DNA from: Devosia sp. 67-54
GTDB taxonomy: Bacteria > Pseudomonadota > Alphaproteobacteria > Rhizobiales > Devosiaceae
Length of the DNA: 64,000 nt
Assembly: GCF_001899075.1 (NCBI RefSeq)
Contig: NZ_MKVA01000006.1
Coordinates: 124,001-188,000, forward strand
Reading direction: 5' to 3'
In this document: positions 18,962 to 28,469 of the stretch, in pieces
Position numbering within the stretch: the stretch's first letter is position 1
Layout of the letters: each line of letters starts with the position of its first letter
Translations under genes and position numbers: made by a program
The notes under the pieces: model-generated
What the model was told of the DNA's origin: nothing
Database searches by the model: none
What the model saw: only the letters and a program-made list of their open reading frames with translations

Positions 18962-20992
18962 CTATTCGTTGGCTGACACGGTCGGCCGGGCGCCGTCGGT
19001 CCGCTCGGCGTGCCGTGCAGGCAGATGCAGGCGAATGCTGGCGCCGGTCTGCCGATCGGCGCAGGAGGTCAGGTGCCAGCCATTGGCGTCGGCGATCTCC
19101 TTGACCACGGCCAGGCCCAGTCCGCTTCCCTCGGCCGTGAGACGGTCGCGCTCCAGCCGTTCGTTGCGCCGCAGCGCCCGCTCGAACGCCGCGCCTCGCA
19201 GTCCGGGGCCGGCATCGTGGACCTCGACGCGATGTCCCGCCCCTTCGCGGCGCAGCGCCACCACGATACGCCCCTCGCCGGTGTACTTGATCGCGTTGGA
19301 CAGCAGATTGGCAACGACGCGCATCAGCGGATACGCCGCAACATCGGCGTCGCCCGTTGCGAGTGCCAGCCGCAAGCCGAGCCCCTTGGCCGCTGCCTCG
19401 GCCGCAAACATATCGACAACGCCGCGCAGTACGGCGTGTAGGCGCGGCTCGTTCTGCCGCTCAGGCTCGGCCACGGTCGGCGCGTCCGCCTGCGGCGTGT
19501 CAGCGAGCCGGTCCGCGACGAGCTTTTCCATATAGCTCAGCGCGGTCTCGACCTGGCCGATGTCGGGTGTCCCGGCCGTTTGCGGGCTGAACATCTGCCT
19601 GAGCGACAGCCGCAGCGCGTGCATGGGCTGGCGCAGGTCGTGGACCGTGTCCTTGACCGATTCCTCACGCCGGCGGGCCGTCGACTTGACCTGCTCATAG
19701 CGCTCTTCGAGCACGGCTAGCCGCTCGCCCAGCGCCAAATTGCGCTGCGCCTGCGCCAGCGTTTCCTCGAGCGCCGCCTGCCGCTGCTGGTTGTAGCCGT
19801 CGAACACCGCAAGGCCCATCATCAGCGCATCGGCGACGAGCGCCAGCCGGATGCCGTCATAGGGGGCGATGAAACTCGGCTCGAACCCTAGCACGAAGCG
19901 CGCCGTGAACAGCACGGCCGGGATGAGGCCCGCCAGCCAGGCGAACAGGTAGAACCGCACCGCCCGAAAGCGCGTTCGGGCGGCAACGAGTCCCGCCGCA
20001 ACGAGGGTCAGCGTGCAGACCGAGATCATGATGACGAGCAACTGCTTGAGCAGTTGCGGGGCAGCGGCCCACAGCGTGACGTCCACGAGCAGCAGGGCGC
20101 CGACCATCGTCAGCAGAATGCGGTGCATGGCCGGATGATAGCGCCGCGTCTGCAGCACCATCATGGCGAACGCCGCAGCGGACACCAGCCCGCAGGAGCC
20201 CAGGACGATCGACGCCATCGAGTTGAACTGCGGCCAGTTCGGCCAGAGATACTGGAACGCCACCCCATCGGCATGCGCGACGTAGACGAGGACCGACAGT
20301 ACATACGCCACATAGGCGCCAAACACCGGTTGTCCGAGCACGAGCAGCGCGACGCCCGCCATGAGGGCGAGCACTCCCATCATGCCGTAGAAGGCGTAGT
20401 TTTTCGCCTCCTGCACACGGGATCGCGCGGCAAAGCTGTCGGGCGTTTCGACCGACATCGAAATCCGCGAGGAGCCCTGCGAGTAGTATGCGACGAGCAG
20501 GGTCGCCCGCTCGCCGGGGCTCAGGTCGAACGGCGCGACCATTTGCGGAAAGTCGATCGGCCGGGCGCTGAACGGGCTGTCCGTCGTGAGGTTGAGCAGC
20601 GTCGCGATGGTGCCGTCGGTGGCGACGCGGTAGACGGCGATCTGCTGGGTAAAGTTCGCCTGGATGAAAAACCGCCAGGCATCGACATCCGCCGTCTGGT
20701 TGACCAGATCGAGGCGCAGCCAGATGTGGGCGGTGGTGTAGCCGAAATCCGGAACCCGGCCGGGCAGGGGCTGCATCGCCGGCGCCGCCGGCCCGATGAC
20801 GTCCTGCGGCCGCAGGCTCCAGTCCTGGTCCAGCAGATAGTCGAAATGCCGCCCGGTTGTTTCAATATCGGCCGGGCCTGTTAAGATCAGCGCTGTTCGA
20901 TCGGCGGTCGCTCCGGCCGGCATCGCGAGAAGCGTCATGAGCATGCCCAGGACCAGCGCCAGCCAGCGGCGCCCGCCGCCCATCGGGCGCAT
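18962..20992 (-). CDS. Membrane sensor histidine kinase with 7TM-DISM sensor
   Basis: About 676 residues: a signal-like N-terminal helix, an extracytoplasmic 7TMR-DISM extracellular type domain (~30-190), seven hydrophobic helices (~200-400), a coiled-coil linker (QRQAALEETLAQAQRNLALGERLAVLEERYEQ region), then the kinase. The H-box is TVHDLRQPMHALR, the N-box VVANLLSNAIKYT, G1 DAGPGL and G2 EGSGLGLAVVKEI, so the kinase appears intact. ATG at 20992 is a choice; the frame is open further but would overlap the divergent regulator's start. The partner is the response regulator starting 15 bp away on the other strand. The signal sensed is unknown. Confidence 0.87.
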   Translation of the reverse strand: MRPMGGGRRWLALVLGMLMTLLAMPAGATADRTALILTGPADIETTGRHFDYLLDQDWSLRPQDVIGPAAPAMQPLPGRVPDFGYTTAHIWLRLDLVNQTADVDAWRFFIQANFTQQIAVYRVATDGTIATLLNLTTDSPFSARPIDFPQMVAPFDLSPGERATLLVAYYSQGSSRISMSVETPDSFAARSRVQEAKNYAFYGMMGVLALMAGVALLVLGQPVFGAYVAYVLSVLVYVAHADGVAFQYLWPNWPQFNSMASIVLGSCGLVSAAAFAMMVLQTRRYHPAMHRILLTMVGALLLVDVTLWAAAPQLLKQLLVIMISVCTLTLVAAGLVAARTRFRAVRFYLFAWLAGLIPAVLFTARFVLGFEPSFIAPYDGIRLALVADALMMGLAVFDGYNQQRQAALEETLAQAQRNLALGERLAVLEERYEQVKSTARRREESVKDTVHDLRQPMHALRLSLRQMFSPQTAGTPDIGQVETALSYMEKLVADRLADTPQADAPTVAEPERQNEPRLHAVLRGVVDMFAAEAAAKGLGLRLALATGDADVAAYPLMRVVANLLSNAIKYTGEGRIVVALRREGAGHRVEVHDAGPGLRGAAFERALRRNERLERDRLTAEGSGLGLAVVKEIADANGWHLTSCADRQTGASIRLHLPARHAERTDGARPTVSANE

Positions 20993-21007
20993 CGGCGGAG
21001 CCGCACT

Positions 21008-21637
21008 TTGAAAAAGCGGATCGTGATCGCCGACGATCATCAGTTCGTGTCCTGGAGTTTGGCCAAGGCGCTCTCAGTGCTCGAGGACGTCGATATTGTG
21101 GGGTCTGCCACCAATGGCATCGAAGCAATCGTCGAAATACGAAAGACCGCCCCCGACTGCGCAATACTCGACTACAATATGCCGGGCGCCAATGGGCTGG
21201 AAGTCTTTCTCGAATCGCGGCGCTGGTCGCCCGCAACGCGCTTCATCCTGCTCACCGGTTCGACGACGCCCGAAACGCTCGAGACGCTCGTCAGGAGCGG
21301 CATTCACGGCGTCTCGCTGAAGGACGCGACCGAGACCGAGATCATCGACATGGTCCGGCGGGTCCTCGACGGCGCAATTGTGGTCGGCGCCAGCGCGGCG
21401 CGTCTGATGGCGGCAACTTCCGACGCCCTTGCGCTCACCGACCGCGAGCTGGCCGTGCTGCAGGCCATCGCGCGCGGCCACACCAATGCCAGTGCCGCCG
21501 AGAGCCTTGGCATCAGTCCCAAAACCGTCGACAGCCATCGCACCAGCCTCATGCGCAAATTCGCGGTCGGCTCGACCGCAAGCCTGTTGGTCGCCGCGGT
21601 GCGTGCCGGGCTCGTGGACCCGTCCAGTATCCGCTGA
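21008..21637 (+). CDS. LuxR/NarL-family response regulator
   Basis: A 209-residue two-component regulator. The receiver domain has the acidic DD pair at 9-10, phospho-acceptor Asp55 (AILDYNMPG), Thr/Ser in LLTGSTTP and Lys105. The C-terminal HTH (LTDRELAVLQAIARGHTNASAAESLGISPKTVDSHRTSL) is of the LuxR type. The start is TTG at 21008, with a GGAG box seven bases upstream. It is divergent from the histidine kinase with only 15 bp between the start codons, so the pair shares one compact control region. Targets are not known; the LysE gene follows downstream. Confidence 0.88.
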   Translation: MKKRIVIADDHQFVSWSLAKALSVLEDVDIVGSATNGIEAIVEIRKTAPDCAILDYNMPGANGLEVFLESRRWSPATRFILLTGSTTPETLETLVRSGIHGVSLKDATETEIIDMVRRVLDGAIVVGASAARLMAATSDALALTDRELAVLQAIARGHTNASAAESLGISPKTVDSHRTSLMRKFAVGSTASLLVAAVRAGLVDPSSIR

Positions 21638-21742
21638 TCGCTTATGGCCTCTGCCGTGCCAGCGCCAAATCAGGTGATCGCCTGATTGGCCGCCCGGCCG
21701 CCGTCCCCGAGATTGGTCGCATCCGATCTGGGGAGGGGCAAA

Positions 21743-22351
21743 ATGGATTATCTGGCGTTCGGTCCGTATTTTCTGGCTCTGGTCGCCTATGCGGCCTCGC
21801 CTGGCCCGCTGACGGCCGTCCTCGTCGCCCGCTCGGTCGGCGATGACCGCAAAGGCGTCATCGCCTTTGCGGCAGGCCTGTGCATCGGCGAAGTCATTGC
21901 CGTCATCGCCGTTGCCCTGGGCATCGGGCTTTGGGCGCAGACCCAGCCCGAATTGCTGGCGCTGGCGAAATATGCCGGCATCGCCTACCTGCTCTGGCTC
22001 GCCTCGAAGATGTGGGGCAGCCGCTCCGGACAGTCGGTGGCGCGGCCCGGCAGGGCGGGCTGGATGGCCTCCGCCGGAGCCGGCCTCGCGCTCTGCCTCG
22101 GCAATCCGGCAACGCTGCTGATGCAGATGCTGCTGCTGCCCATCGTCGCGCCGCACGGGGCGCTCGGCCTCGAGCATATGGGGCTGGTGGTCGCCGTGAC
22201 ATTCGCGGCCTTCGGTGTCGTGTTTTTCGGCATCATCCCGCTGGCCCGCCAGTGCAGCCGCCTCATCATCTCGCCGGACTCATCCGCGGTGCTGGGGCGC
22301 GTCACGGCGGTAGCCATCGCCATGACCTCGCTCTGGATGATCGCCGCCTGA
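21743..22351 (+). CDS. LysE/RhtB-family amino acid exporter
   Basis: A 202-residue integral membrane protein with about six hydrophobic helices, the normal length for LysE/RhtB. The first helix holds the family motif AASPGPLTAVLVARSVGDDRKG, and GNPATLLMQMLLLPIV is the conserved middle segment. It probably exports an amino acid or derivative. The ATG at 21743 has a strong GGGAGGGG box. It may be expressed with, or controlled by, the upstream response regulator, and dadA follows on the same strand after 125 bp. Confidence 0.87.
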   Translation: MDYLAFGPYFLALVAYAASPGPLTAVLVARSVGDDRKGVIAFAAGLCIGEVIAVIAVALGIGLWAQTQPELLALAKYAGIAYLLWLASKMWGSRSGQSVARPGRAGWMASAGAGLALCLGNPATLLMQMLLLPIVAPHGALGLEHMGLVVAVTFAAFGVVFFGIIPLARQCSRLIISPDSSAVLGRVTAVAIAMTSLWMIAA

Positions 22352-22439
22352 CCAGATCGATCGTCGCTCACACTTAATCGGCGTGCGCCCTGAACACACA
22401 TCCCGCGACGAGTGGTGGGGGAATATCTTTCTCCTGTCC

Positions 22440-22455
22440 TTGACCGTTTGGTCAA
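22440..22455. promoter_or_regulatory. TetR-type (RutR-like) palindromic operator upstream of dadA
   Basis: TTGACCGTTTGGTCAA is an inverted repeat (TTGACC / GGTCAA) that matches the RutR consensus TTGACCA-nn-TGGTCAA except for one base. A second overlapping inverted repeat, GGTCAAAAGACC, runs from 22450. It lies 21 bp before the dadA start, where bound repressor would block transcription. No TetR gene is in the window. Confidence 0.6.
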
Positions 22456-22476
22456 AAGACCGCACTGTCGCCCCTC

Positions 22477-23733
22477 ATGAAAGTGCTCATCCTTGGCTCC
22501 GGTGTCATCGGCACCGCCTCGGCGTACTACCTCGCCAGGGTCGGGCACGACGTCACCGTCATCGACCGCCAGCCCGGTCCGGGCCTCGAGACCAGCTTCG
22601 GCAATGCCGGCGAGCTCAGCTACGGCTACGCCTCGCCCTGGGCCGGCCCGGGGATCCCGCTCAAGGCCATCAAATGGCTGCTGATGCCGGACGGTCCGCT
22701 GGTCATCCGGCCGATGTTCGATCCGCGCATGTGGGTGTGGGGCCTCCGGCTGCTCGCCAATTGCACCGAGCGCGCTTACGCCATCAACAAATCGCGCATG
22801 GTGCGCGTCGCCGAATATTCGCGCGACAAGATGATCGAGCTGCGCAGCCAGACCCACATCGCCTATGAGGGCCGGCAGCAGGGCACGCTGCAACTGTTCC
22901 GCACGCAGAAGCAGCTCGACCATATCCATGGCGACGTCGAGGTGCTGAAGCAGTACGGCGTGCCCTATGAGGTGCTCGATCCAGGCGGATGCGTTGCGGT
23001 CGAGCCCGGATTGGCAACCGCCGCGGTGCCGTTCGTCGGCGCGCTGCGCCTGCCCAACGACGACACCGGCGACTGCAAATTGTTCACCGAAAAGCTGGCG
23101 GCGATCGCCGGCCATCTCGGAGTGACGTTCCAGTACGGCACGACCATCGAGGGGATCGAAACCAGCGGCGATGCGATCAGCGGCGTCCGCACCAGCCGCG
23201 GCACGCTGACCGCCGACGCCTATATCGGCGCCATGGGCAGCTTCACGCCGCAGATGGTGGCGCCGCTCGGCATTCGCCTGCCGGTCTATCCCATCAAGGG
23301 CTATTCGCTCACCGTGCCCATCACCGACGCGGCGCTGGCGCCGGTGTCGACCGTGATGGACGAGACCTACAAGGTCGCGACCACCCGCTTCGACGACCGC
23401 ATCCGCATCGGCGGCACGGCCGAGATCGCCGGCTGGGACAAGACGCTGCGGCAGCATCGCCGCGGCCCGCTGGAACGCTCGCTGCGCGATCTGTTCCCCA
23501 AGGCGGGCGATGTAAGTAAGGCGAGCTTCTGGTGCGGCCTCAGGCCGATGACGCCCGACGGCACGCCGGTGATCGGGCGCACCCGCTACGGCAATTTCTA
23601 CCTCAACACCGGCCACGGCACGCTCGGCTGGACCATGGCCGCCGGCTCCGGCCAGGTGATGGCCGACATCGTTTCCGGCAAGGCGCCGGACATCGACGTC
23701 TCCGACCTCGATCTCAGCCGGTACGCGGCGTAA
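22477..23733 (+). CDS. dadA: D-amino acid dehydrogenase small subunit-like
   Basis: A 418-residue FAD-dependent oxidase of the DAO family, very similar in layout to DadA, which oxidises D-amino acids (classically D-alanine in alanine catabolism) to 2-oxo acids. Features: N-terminal Rossmann VLILGSGVIGTASAYYLA, SFGNAGELSYGYASPW typical of DadA, and the C-terminal GLRPMTPDGTPVIG and NTGHGTLGWTMAAGSG. The start is ATG at 22477. No alanine racemase is adjacent. Its 3' end overlaps the convergent glycosyltransferase remnant by 20 bp. Confidence 0.9.
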   Translation: MKVLILGSGVIGTASAYYLARVGHDVTVIDRQPGPGLETSFGNAGELSYGYASPWAGPGIPLKAIKWLLMPDGPLVIRPMFDPRMWVWGLRLLANCTERAYAINKSRMVRVAEYSRDKMIELRSQTHIAYEGRQQGTLQLFRTQKQLDHIHGDVEVLKQYGVPYEVLDPGGCVAVEPGLATAAVPFVGALRLPNDDTGDCKLFTEKLAAIAGHLGVTFQYGTTIEGIETSGDAISGVRTSRGTLTADAYIGAMGSFTPQMVAPLGIRLPVYPIKGYSLTVPITDAALAPVSTVMDETYKVATTRFDDRIRIGGTAEIAGWDKTLRQHRRGPLERSLRDLFPKAGDVSKASFWCGLRPMTPDGTPVIGRTRYGNFYLNTGHGTLGWTMAAGSGQVMADIVSGKAPDIDVSDLDLSRYAA

Positions 23734-24196
23734 GCACCGGCTCGCCCTCATTGCCGGTGGCGCGGCCGCGGCTGAGCCGCGTCACGCCGTGCGTCGTCTT
23801 GGCCCAATGCATCGGATCGACGATCAGCTCGTGCACCGCCCGCACCGCCGCCAGCGTGTGCAATATCCAATAGGCCGGCAGCAGCAATTGCGTCGGCAGC
23901 AGGTGCCAGGCCCGCTGGTGGCAAAGGCCGCTGACCTGGATGGCGATGGCGCCGCCATAGCCCGAGGCGAGGATGCCGACCGCCATCCAGTCCCACACAT
24001 CGCGCGGCACCAGCCCGACGGCGCCCTCGAGCAGCAATCGGGCCAGCAGCGACGCGATGAACACCGTATGCAGCAGCGAGGCGACGATCATGCCGCCGAC
24101 CAGCACCTGGAAGCCGAGGAAGCCGCGCCAGCCGATCTCGGCGAGGAACTGCCGCGGCGCCCGGTTGTGCACCACGAAGGTCTGCATCCAACCTTT
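23714..24196 (-). pseudogene. Family-2 glycosyltransferase, C-terminal remnant cut at an island junction
   Basis: About 160 residues equal the C-terminal part of a cellulose-synthase-like GT2 enzyme. They start at KGWMQTFVVHNR, the segment just after the catalytic QxxRW motif. Then come the conserved GFLGFQVLVGGM and helices, ending YWILHTLAAVRAVHEL and HWAKTTHGVTR. Upstream of KGW (24196) homology stops and a TAG closes the frame within a few codons, so the catalytic N-terminal part is missing. An ATG at 24187 could start a 157-residue membrane peptide but not an enzyme. The integrase gene lies 160 bp away, so insertion of the island into this gene is the simplest explanation. Confidence 0.8.
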
Positions 24197-24200
24197 ATTC
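24188..24200. mobile_element. Probable left junction (attL) of a genomic island
   Basis: The GT2 coding match ends within these bases. To the left the sequence has GC-rich backbone character; to the right it becomes more AT-rich (TTTATTCTGG, then TTTTTTCCTTTAAG) and leads into an integrase gene. The exact core cannot be set without the other end or an uninterrupted relative. No second copy of this stretch was noticed in the window, so the island would extend past 64 kb. Confidence 0.55.
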
Positions 24201-24359
24201 TGGTTTCGCTACGGTGCGCGCGACTTCGCTAGAGTGCGATTTTTTCCTTTAAGATCAAAAGGTTATTGAGATCCTTCCAGCCGGGAGTATCCGAGGCGGT
24301 CACCGTAGTATCCGGAATTTTGTTGCGACAGAGTTGCGACGGTTTGAGAGGAAACTCAT

Positions 24360-25637
24360 TTGACCAAAGCTTCAAACACGACAAAGGCCAGCAGCCTGCT
24401 CACGCAAAAAGGCATCGAGGCAATGCCGCCACAGAGGGAAGCCTACAGAGTCCCTGACCAGCGTGCCAAAGGGCTAGCAGTTCGTGTTGCGACCAATGGG
24501 GTCAAGACGTGGGACCTTGCCTTCCGCATAACGGGCACGGGGCAGTTCAGAAGAATGTCCCTCGGCAAGGTTTCTGATGTTTCGCTTGAGGCCGCTCGCC
24601 GGCGGTCCAACGAGATAACATCCGCGGCCCGGGCCGGACGTGATTTAGTTGAGGAGGAGGTACGACACGCTGAAAGTGAGCGGGCGCGGGTTTCTGTTCG
24701 CCAACTCGTGGAAGCCTACGTGAAGCGCAGGGTCCGAGGCCGTCTGAGAACAGCAAGCGAGATTGAGAGCCGGCTCTATAGAGCCCTCGGTCCGATCCTT
24801 TCCAAACATGCCGCCGATATCCGTCGAAGAGATCTGCGAGAGTTATTTGATGCCGCGTTCGACAACGGCCTTAGACGCGAGGCGGAAAAGCGGCGCCAAA
24901 CCGTCGGTGCGATGTTTAGGTGGGCGGTTTCGCAGGACATCATCGACGTTGATCCCGCCCATGGATTGGTCGCTTACGAATCCGGGGCGCCGCGAGACCG
25001 CGTCCTGTCGTGGGATGAAATCGTTCTGCTCTGGAACTGGCTTGGCGCCCCCAGTCTCCCTTTGGCTCCGCCGACGATACTAAGACTTCAGATCTTGCTT
25101 GGTGCGCGGTGCAGCGAAATCGGGGGCATGCGTGCCGAAGAGATAAACACAACCAACTGGCTTTGGACCTTGCCGGCTGCGCGGTCGAAGAACAATCGGC
25201 CGAGAGTAACGCCACTCGTCGGACGAGCGCGACAGATTGTGAGTAACGCGTTGACGGAAAACTCCGCAGGCCCTTTGTTTTCGACGGAACGGCGTCGACC
25301 CTTCACTTCTGCTAACGTAGGTCAGTTCCTGCTAAGTCGCCGTGGCTCGGTTCCGGTGTCGGGATTTTCGACCCACGATTTGCGGAGAACATTTGCGACC
25401 AGACTGATCGAGCTTGGCGTGGGAAGCGATATCGTTGCCGCTACGATAGGGCACAGTGCGGCCTCGGGTGAGGCTACAAGAACCTTGCTGAGACACTACG
25501 TTTGGACGGACCAGGTGGAGAGAAAGCGCCAAGTCTTGGCCTACTGGGACCGGATCGTGGGGGACATCATCCTGGGCGGTCCTCCTCCCACCGCCAGTAC
25601 GGAGGAGTTCTCCCAAGGTCCTCAAGTTCGAGGCTAA
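24360..25637 (+). CDS. int: Tyrosine-type site-specific integrase (P4-like)
   Basis: A 425-residue integrase with the N-terminal DUF4102 arm-binding domain (RAKGLAVRVATNGVKTWDL), a core-binding middle (VSVRQLVEAYVKRR) and a catalytic domain with all key residues: Arg250 (LGARCSEIGG), His339-x2-Arg342 (THDLRR), His365 (IGHSA) and nucleophile Tyr380 (LLRHYVW). The start is TTG at 24360 with GAGAGGA upstream. Its codon use is less GC-biased than genes to the left. It reads into the island from the truncated GT2 gene and probably catalysed the insertion. It appears intact. Confidence 0.93.
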   Translation: MTKASNTTKASSLLTQKGIEAMPPQREAYRVPDQRAKGLAVRVATNGVKTWDLAFRITGTGQFRRMSLGKVSDVSLEAARRRSNEITSAARAGRDLVEEEVRHAESERARVSVRQLVEAYVKRRVRGRLRTASEIESRLYRALGPILSKHAADIRRRDLRELFDAAFDNGLRREAEKRRQTVGAMFRWAVSQDIIDVDPAHGLVAYESGAPRDRVLSWDEIVLLWNWLGAPSLPLAPPTILRLQILLGARCSEIGGMRAEEINTTNWLWTLPAARSKNNRPRVTPLVGRARQIVSNALTENSAGPLFSTERRRPFTSANVGQFLLSRRGSVPVSGFSTHDLRRTFATRLIELGVGSDIVAATIGHSAASGEATRTLLRHYVWTDQVERKRQVLAYWDRIVGDIILGGPPPTASTEEFSQGPQVRG

Positions 25638-25985
25638 GAGTTTCAAGCCGTTGGCGCACCAATCTATCGATTCATGTCCGCTCGGCGAAGCTGTGTCTTG
25701 CAAGACTGCCGATCTCCGTGCGGCCGAGCGGAGAGAACACCATCCTCAATTCGATGGCTGGTCATTCGCCCTGAGCGCCACAATAGGGTTGTCTACTGGC
25801 GCTCGGCGGGACAGCCGAAATCCATCGATCCTGCTGGTCGAGGCAGCTGTCTCTAAGGCTCGTCGAAGCCTGCGCCGGCACTGCCAAATGCAGCAAAAAA
25901 CGCAGCGCGGGATGGAAGCCTCGCAGTAGCAACCACTTATTCATTCATCGTGAATAACTATATATCCCTGCACGAGGGGGTCTCG
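25638..25985. other. Intergenic region between integrase and chemoreceptor
   Basis: I see no credible gene here; short open frames have no family character. The only structure noted is the 21-bp palindrome at 25937-25957 and an AT-rich stretch (TAACTATATAT) beside it that probably belongs to the chemoreceptor promoter. Confidence 0.6.
25937..25957. promoter_or_regulatory. Palindromic operator (putative ROK repressor site), copy 1
   Basis: TTATTCA-N7-TGAATAA with perfect 7-bp arms, 28 bp before the chemoreceptor start and overlapping an AT-rich promoter-like stretch. Its spacer begins TTCA, as in the near-identical copy at 30378-30398. ROK (NagC/Mlc/XylR) regulators bind AT-rich sites with TTATT/AATAA ends, and a ROK gene lies just downstream, so it is the candidate binder. 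Confidence 0.65.
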
Positions 25986-28463
25986 ATGATGAAATTGGCG
26001 AGCAGGCTTGGGCGGATTTCCGTAATTCTCCCGGTGGTTATGGTGGCGTTGACGTTCGTTGCGAGCCTCGCCGTGGGGCTCGTCGGCTACTACAACGGAC
26101 AGTCGGGTCTTACGGCCGCCGTGCAAAGCGAACTCGAGTCACAGGCCGCCGCAAGCGCGAAGCTCCTCAACCTGAAGCTAAAGGACACTTCCGCGCAGCT
26201 TGATTCCCTGGCGCAGAGCGAGGGGGCGGGCCTGCTGAGCCAACTGAGTGTCCAACGCGTCGACGGGCAAATCCCAGCGGAAAAGCAGTACTTCACCGCG
26301 CCCAGCAGGATCGAGGACCGCGAAAAGCTTGATGGATCCGCTGTAAAGTCGATCTACAATTATCGACATTCCCAATACCACGCCACGTTCCTCGCGAACC
26401 TTAAGAACAACGGCTATGGGGATATCTACATCGTCAACTCCAGCGGCGACGTCGTGTACAGCGTCACGAAGTCGGAGGAGTTCTTCGACAACGTCGCAGA
26501 CAACGAGCTCAAGGACACCCCGCTCGCGTCGCTTTTCAACTCCCTGAAATCCGGCACCGCCCCGGCGGGCACCAGGTTGATCAGCTCGTTTGGCGTCTAC
26601 CAGAAGAAACCGGCGATCTTCGTCGCGGAGCCCGTGTTCGTCAAAGACTCATCGGACACACCGCAGTTCAGCGGAGTGATGGTGATCCGTCTCGATGTGG
26701 ACTTCTTCGATGCAGTGCTCGCGGATCGGATCGGCGAAACCGGCCAGGTGTTTATGGCCGATGCACAGGGGCAGGTCCTGTCGGATTTGCCACGTAGCCA
26801 GGATCCGACCGCGCTCGTTGCTCAACGGCCGTATCCCATATTGAAGTCGGTGCCGGCCGGCGGTGCATTTGGGATCGAATCCACCGAACAGGGTGAGATG
26901 ATGGTCGCCGCCGCACCGGTTGAGTTCCTCGGTACGACCTGGGTGGTCGTCGCTGAGCAGACGGTATTCGAGAGTCTCGCCGCCGTTCGCCAGATGGCGA
27001 CCGGTATGACGGTCGGAACCCTCGTCGTGCTCGGCCTGGCTTCGATCATTGCTATGGTTTTTGCCCGCTCACTCACAAAGCCGATCACGAATCTGACCCG
27101 GGTGATGAAGACGCTGGCGGACGGGCAGTACGAGGTCGATGTCCCCGGCACCAAACGCACCAACGAGCTTGGTGAAATGGCGCGCGCGGTCGAGGTCTTC
27201 CGCGAGAATGGTCGCAAAGTCGAAGCATTGACCGAAGAGGACAAGCTGGCGTCGGAGCGCCGCCGTGCGGACCGCGCCGCGATGATGACGTCACTGCAGC
27301 GCTCCTTCGGCGAAGTTGTCGATGCCGCTGTCGCGGGTGATTTCACCAAGCGTGTCTCGGCCAACTTCCCGGACGAGGAGTTGAATAAGCTTGCCGGCAG
27401 CGTCAACGGATTGGTCGATACGGTGGATCGCGGGCTCGGAGAAACTGGCAAGGTGCTTGGCGCGCTCGCCAGGACCGACCTAACGCACCGGGTAGAAGGA
27501 CAATTCAGCGGGGCATTCGACAGGCTGAAGGCAGACACCAATGCAGTCGCTGACCGACTAACCGGTGTTGTCAAACAGCTGCGCGAGACCTCGGGTGGGG
27601 TGAAGACCGCGGCGAGCGAAATTCTCGCCGGAGCGAACGATCTGTCGGAGCGGACCGCAAAGCAGGCGACGACGATCGAGGAGACATCCGCGGTGATGGA
27701 GCAACTTGCAACCACCGTGATGGACAATGCCAAAAAAGCTCAGTCGGCGTCAGGCGGTGCGAAGGACGTTTCGCACAAGGCGGAGGAAGGGGCGGTCGTG
27801 ATGTCTCGCGCGAACGAGGCGATGGAACGGATCACTCAATCATCGGGCGAGATCTCGAGTATCATTGGTCTGATCGATGACATCGCGTTCCAGACCAATC
27901 TTCTGGCTCTCAATGCCTCGGTCGAAGCGGCACGAGCTGGCGAGGCCGGCAAGGGTTTTGCCGTCGTCGCCGTGGAAGTGAGACGGCTGGCACAATCGGC
28001 CGCGCAGGCAAGCCGCGAAATCAAGGATCTCATTGAGCAGAGTGTCAACGAGGTCAAAGGCGGCAGCAGGCTCGTCGCCGACGCTGCGGCAAAGTTGAAC
28101 GCCATGGTCGAGGCGGCGCGGTCATCGAACGAACTGATGGAAGCCATCGCGCTCGAAAGTCGCGAGCAGGCCTCCTCTATCGAGGAAGTCAGCACCGCAG
28201 TACGCCAAATGGACGAGATGACCCAGCGCAACGCAGCTCTGGTCGAAGAGACGACGGCAGCCATTGAGCAGACCGAGGGACTCGCCTCCGAGCTCGACCG
28301 GATCATTGATGTGTTTCGGATCAACGAGGCCGTCGCGCAACGCGAGCGCATGGAAACCGCGTCAGCGGGAATTCGCTCTATTCAGAAGAAGGTCGCGACC
28401 GCCGCGAAGAGCTATCTAACCAAGGGAAGCGCGGCGGTGGCGCAAGACTGGGAAGAGTTCTGA
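25986..28463 (+). CDS. Methyl-accepting chemotaxis protein with Cache-type sensor
   Basis: An 825-residue transmembrane chemoreceptor. TM1 ([26 protein letters not shown]), a periplasmic sensor of about 280 residues resembling a double Cache domain, TM2 ([18 protein letters not shown]), HAMP regions, then a signalling domain with the hairpin-tip segment [27 protein letters not shown] region. The C-terminus ends DWEEF, like the xWEEF/NWETF tethers bound by CheR/CheB. ATG at 25986 has GAGGGGG upstream. The shared palindrome suggests it is induced with the esterase/ABC genes and senses their substrate or product. Confidence 0.92.
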   Translation: MMKLASRLGRISVILPVVMVALTFVASLAVGLVGYYNGQSGLTAAVQSELESQAAASAKLLNLKLKDTSAQLDSLAQSEGAGLLSQLSVQRVDGQIPAEKQYFTAPSRIEDREKLDGSAVKSIYNYRHSQYHATFLANLKNNGYGDIYIVNSSGDVVYSVTKSEEFFDNVADNELKDTPLASLFNSLKSGTAPAGTRLISSFGVYQKKPAIFVAEPVFVKDSSDTPQFSGVMVIRLDVDFFDAVLADRIGETGQVFMADAQGQVLSDLPRSQDPTALVAQRPYPILKSVPAGGAFGIESTEQGEMMVAAAPVEFLGTTWVVVAEQTVFESLAAVRQMATGMTVGTLVVLGLASIIAMVFARSLTKPITNLTRVMKTLADGQYEVDVPGTKRTNELGEMARAVEVFRENGRKVEALTEEDKLASERRRADRAAMMTSLQRSFGEVVDAAVAGDFTKRVSANFPDEELNKLAGSVNGLVDTVDRGLGETGKVLGALARTDLTHRVEGQFSGAFDRLKADTNAVADRLTGVVKQLRETSGGVKTAASEILAGANDLSERTAKQATTIEETSAVMEQLATTVMDNAKKAQSASGGAKDVSHKAEEGAVVMSRANEAMERITQSSGEISSIIGLIDDIAFQTNLLALNASVEAARAGEAGKGFAVVAVEVRRLAQSAAQASREIKDLIEQSVNEVKGGSRLVADAAAKLNAMVEAARSSNELMEAIALESREQASSIEEVSTAVRQMDEMTQRNAALVEETTAAIEQTEGLASELDRIIDVFRINEAVAQRERMETASAGIRSIQKKVATAAKSYLTKGSAAVAQDWEEF

Positions 28464-28469
28464 AAGCTG

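Noticed and set aside
24185-24187. ATG at 24187 as the start of a genuine 157-residue membrane protein
   Set aside because: The sequence matches the inside of a larger GT2 enzyme, including codons upstream of this ATG (KGW), so it is better explained as a truncation.
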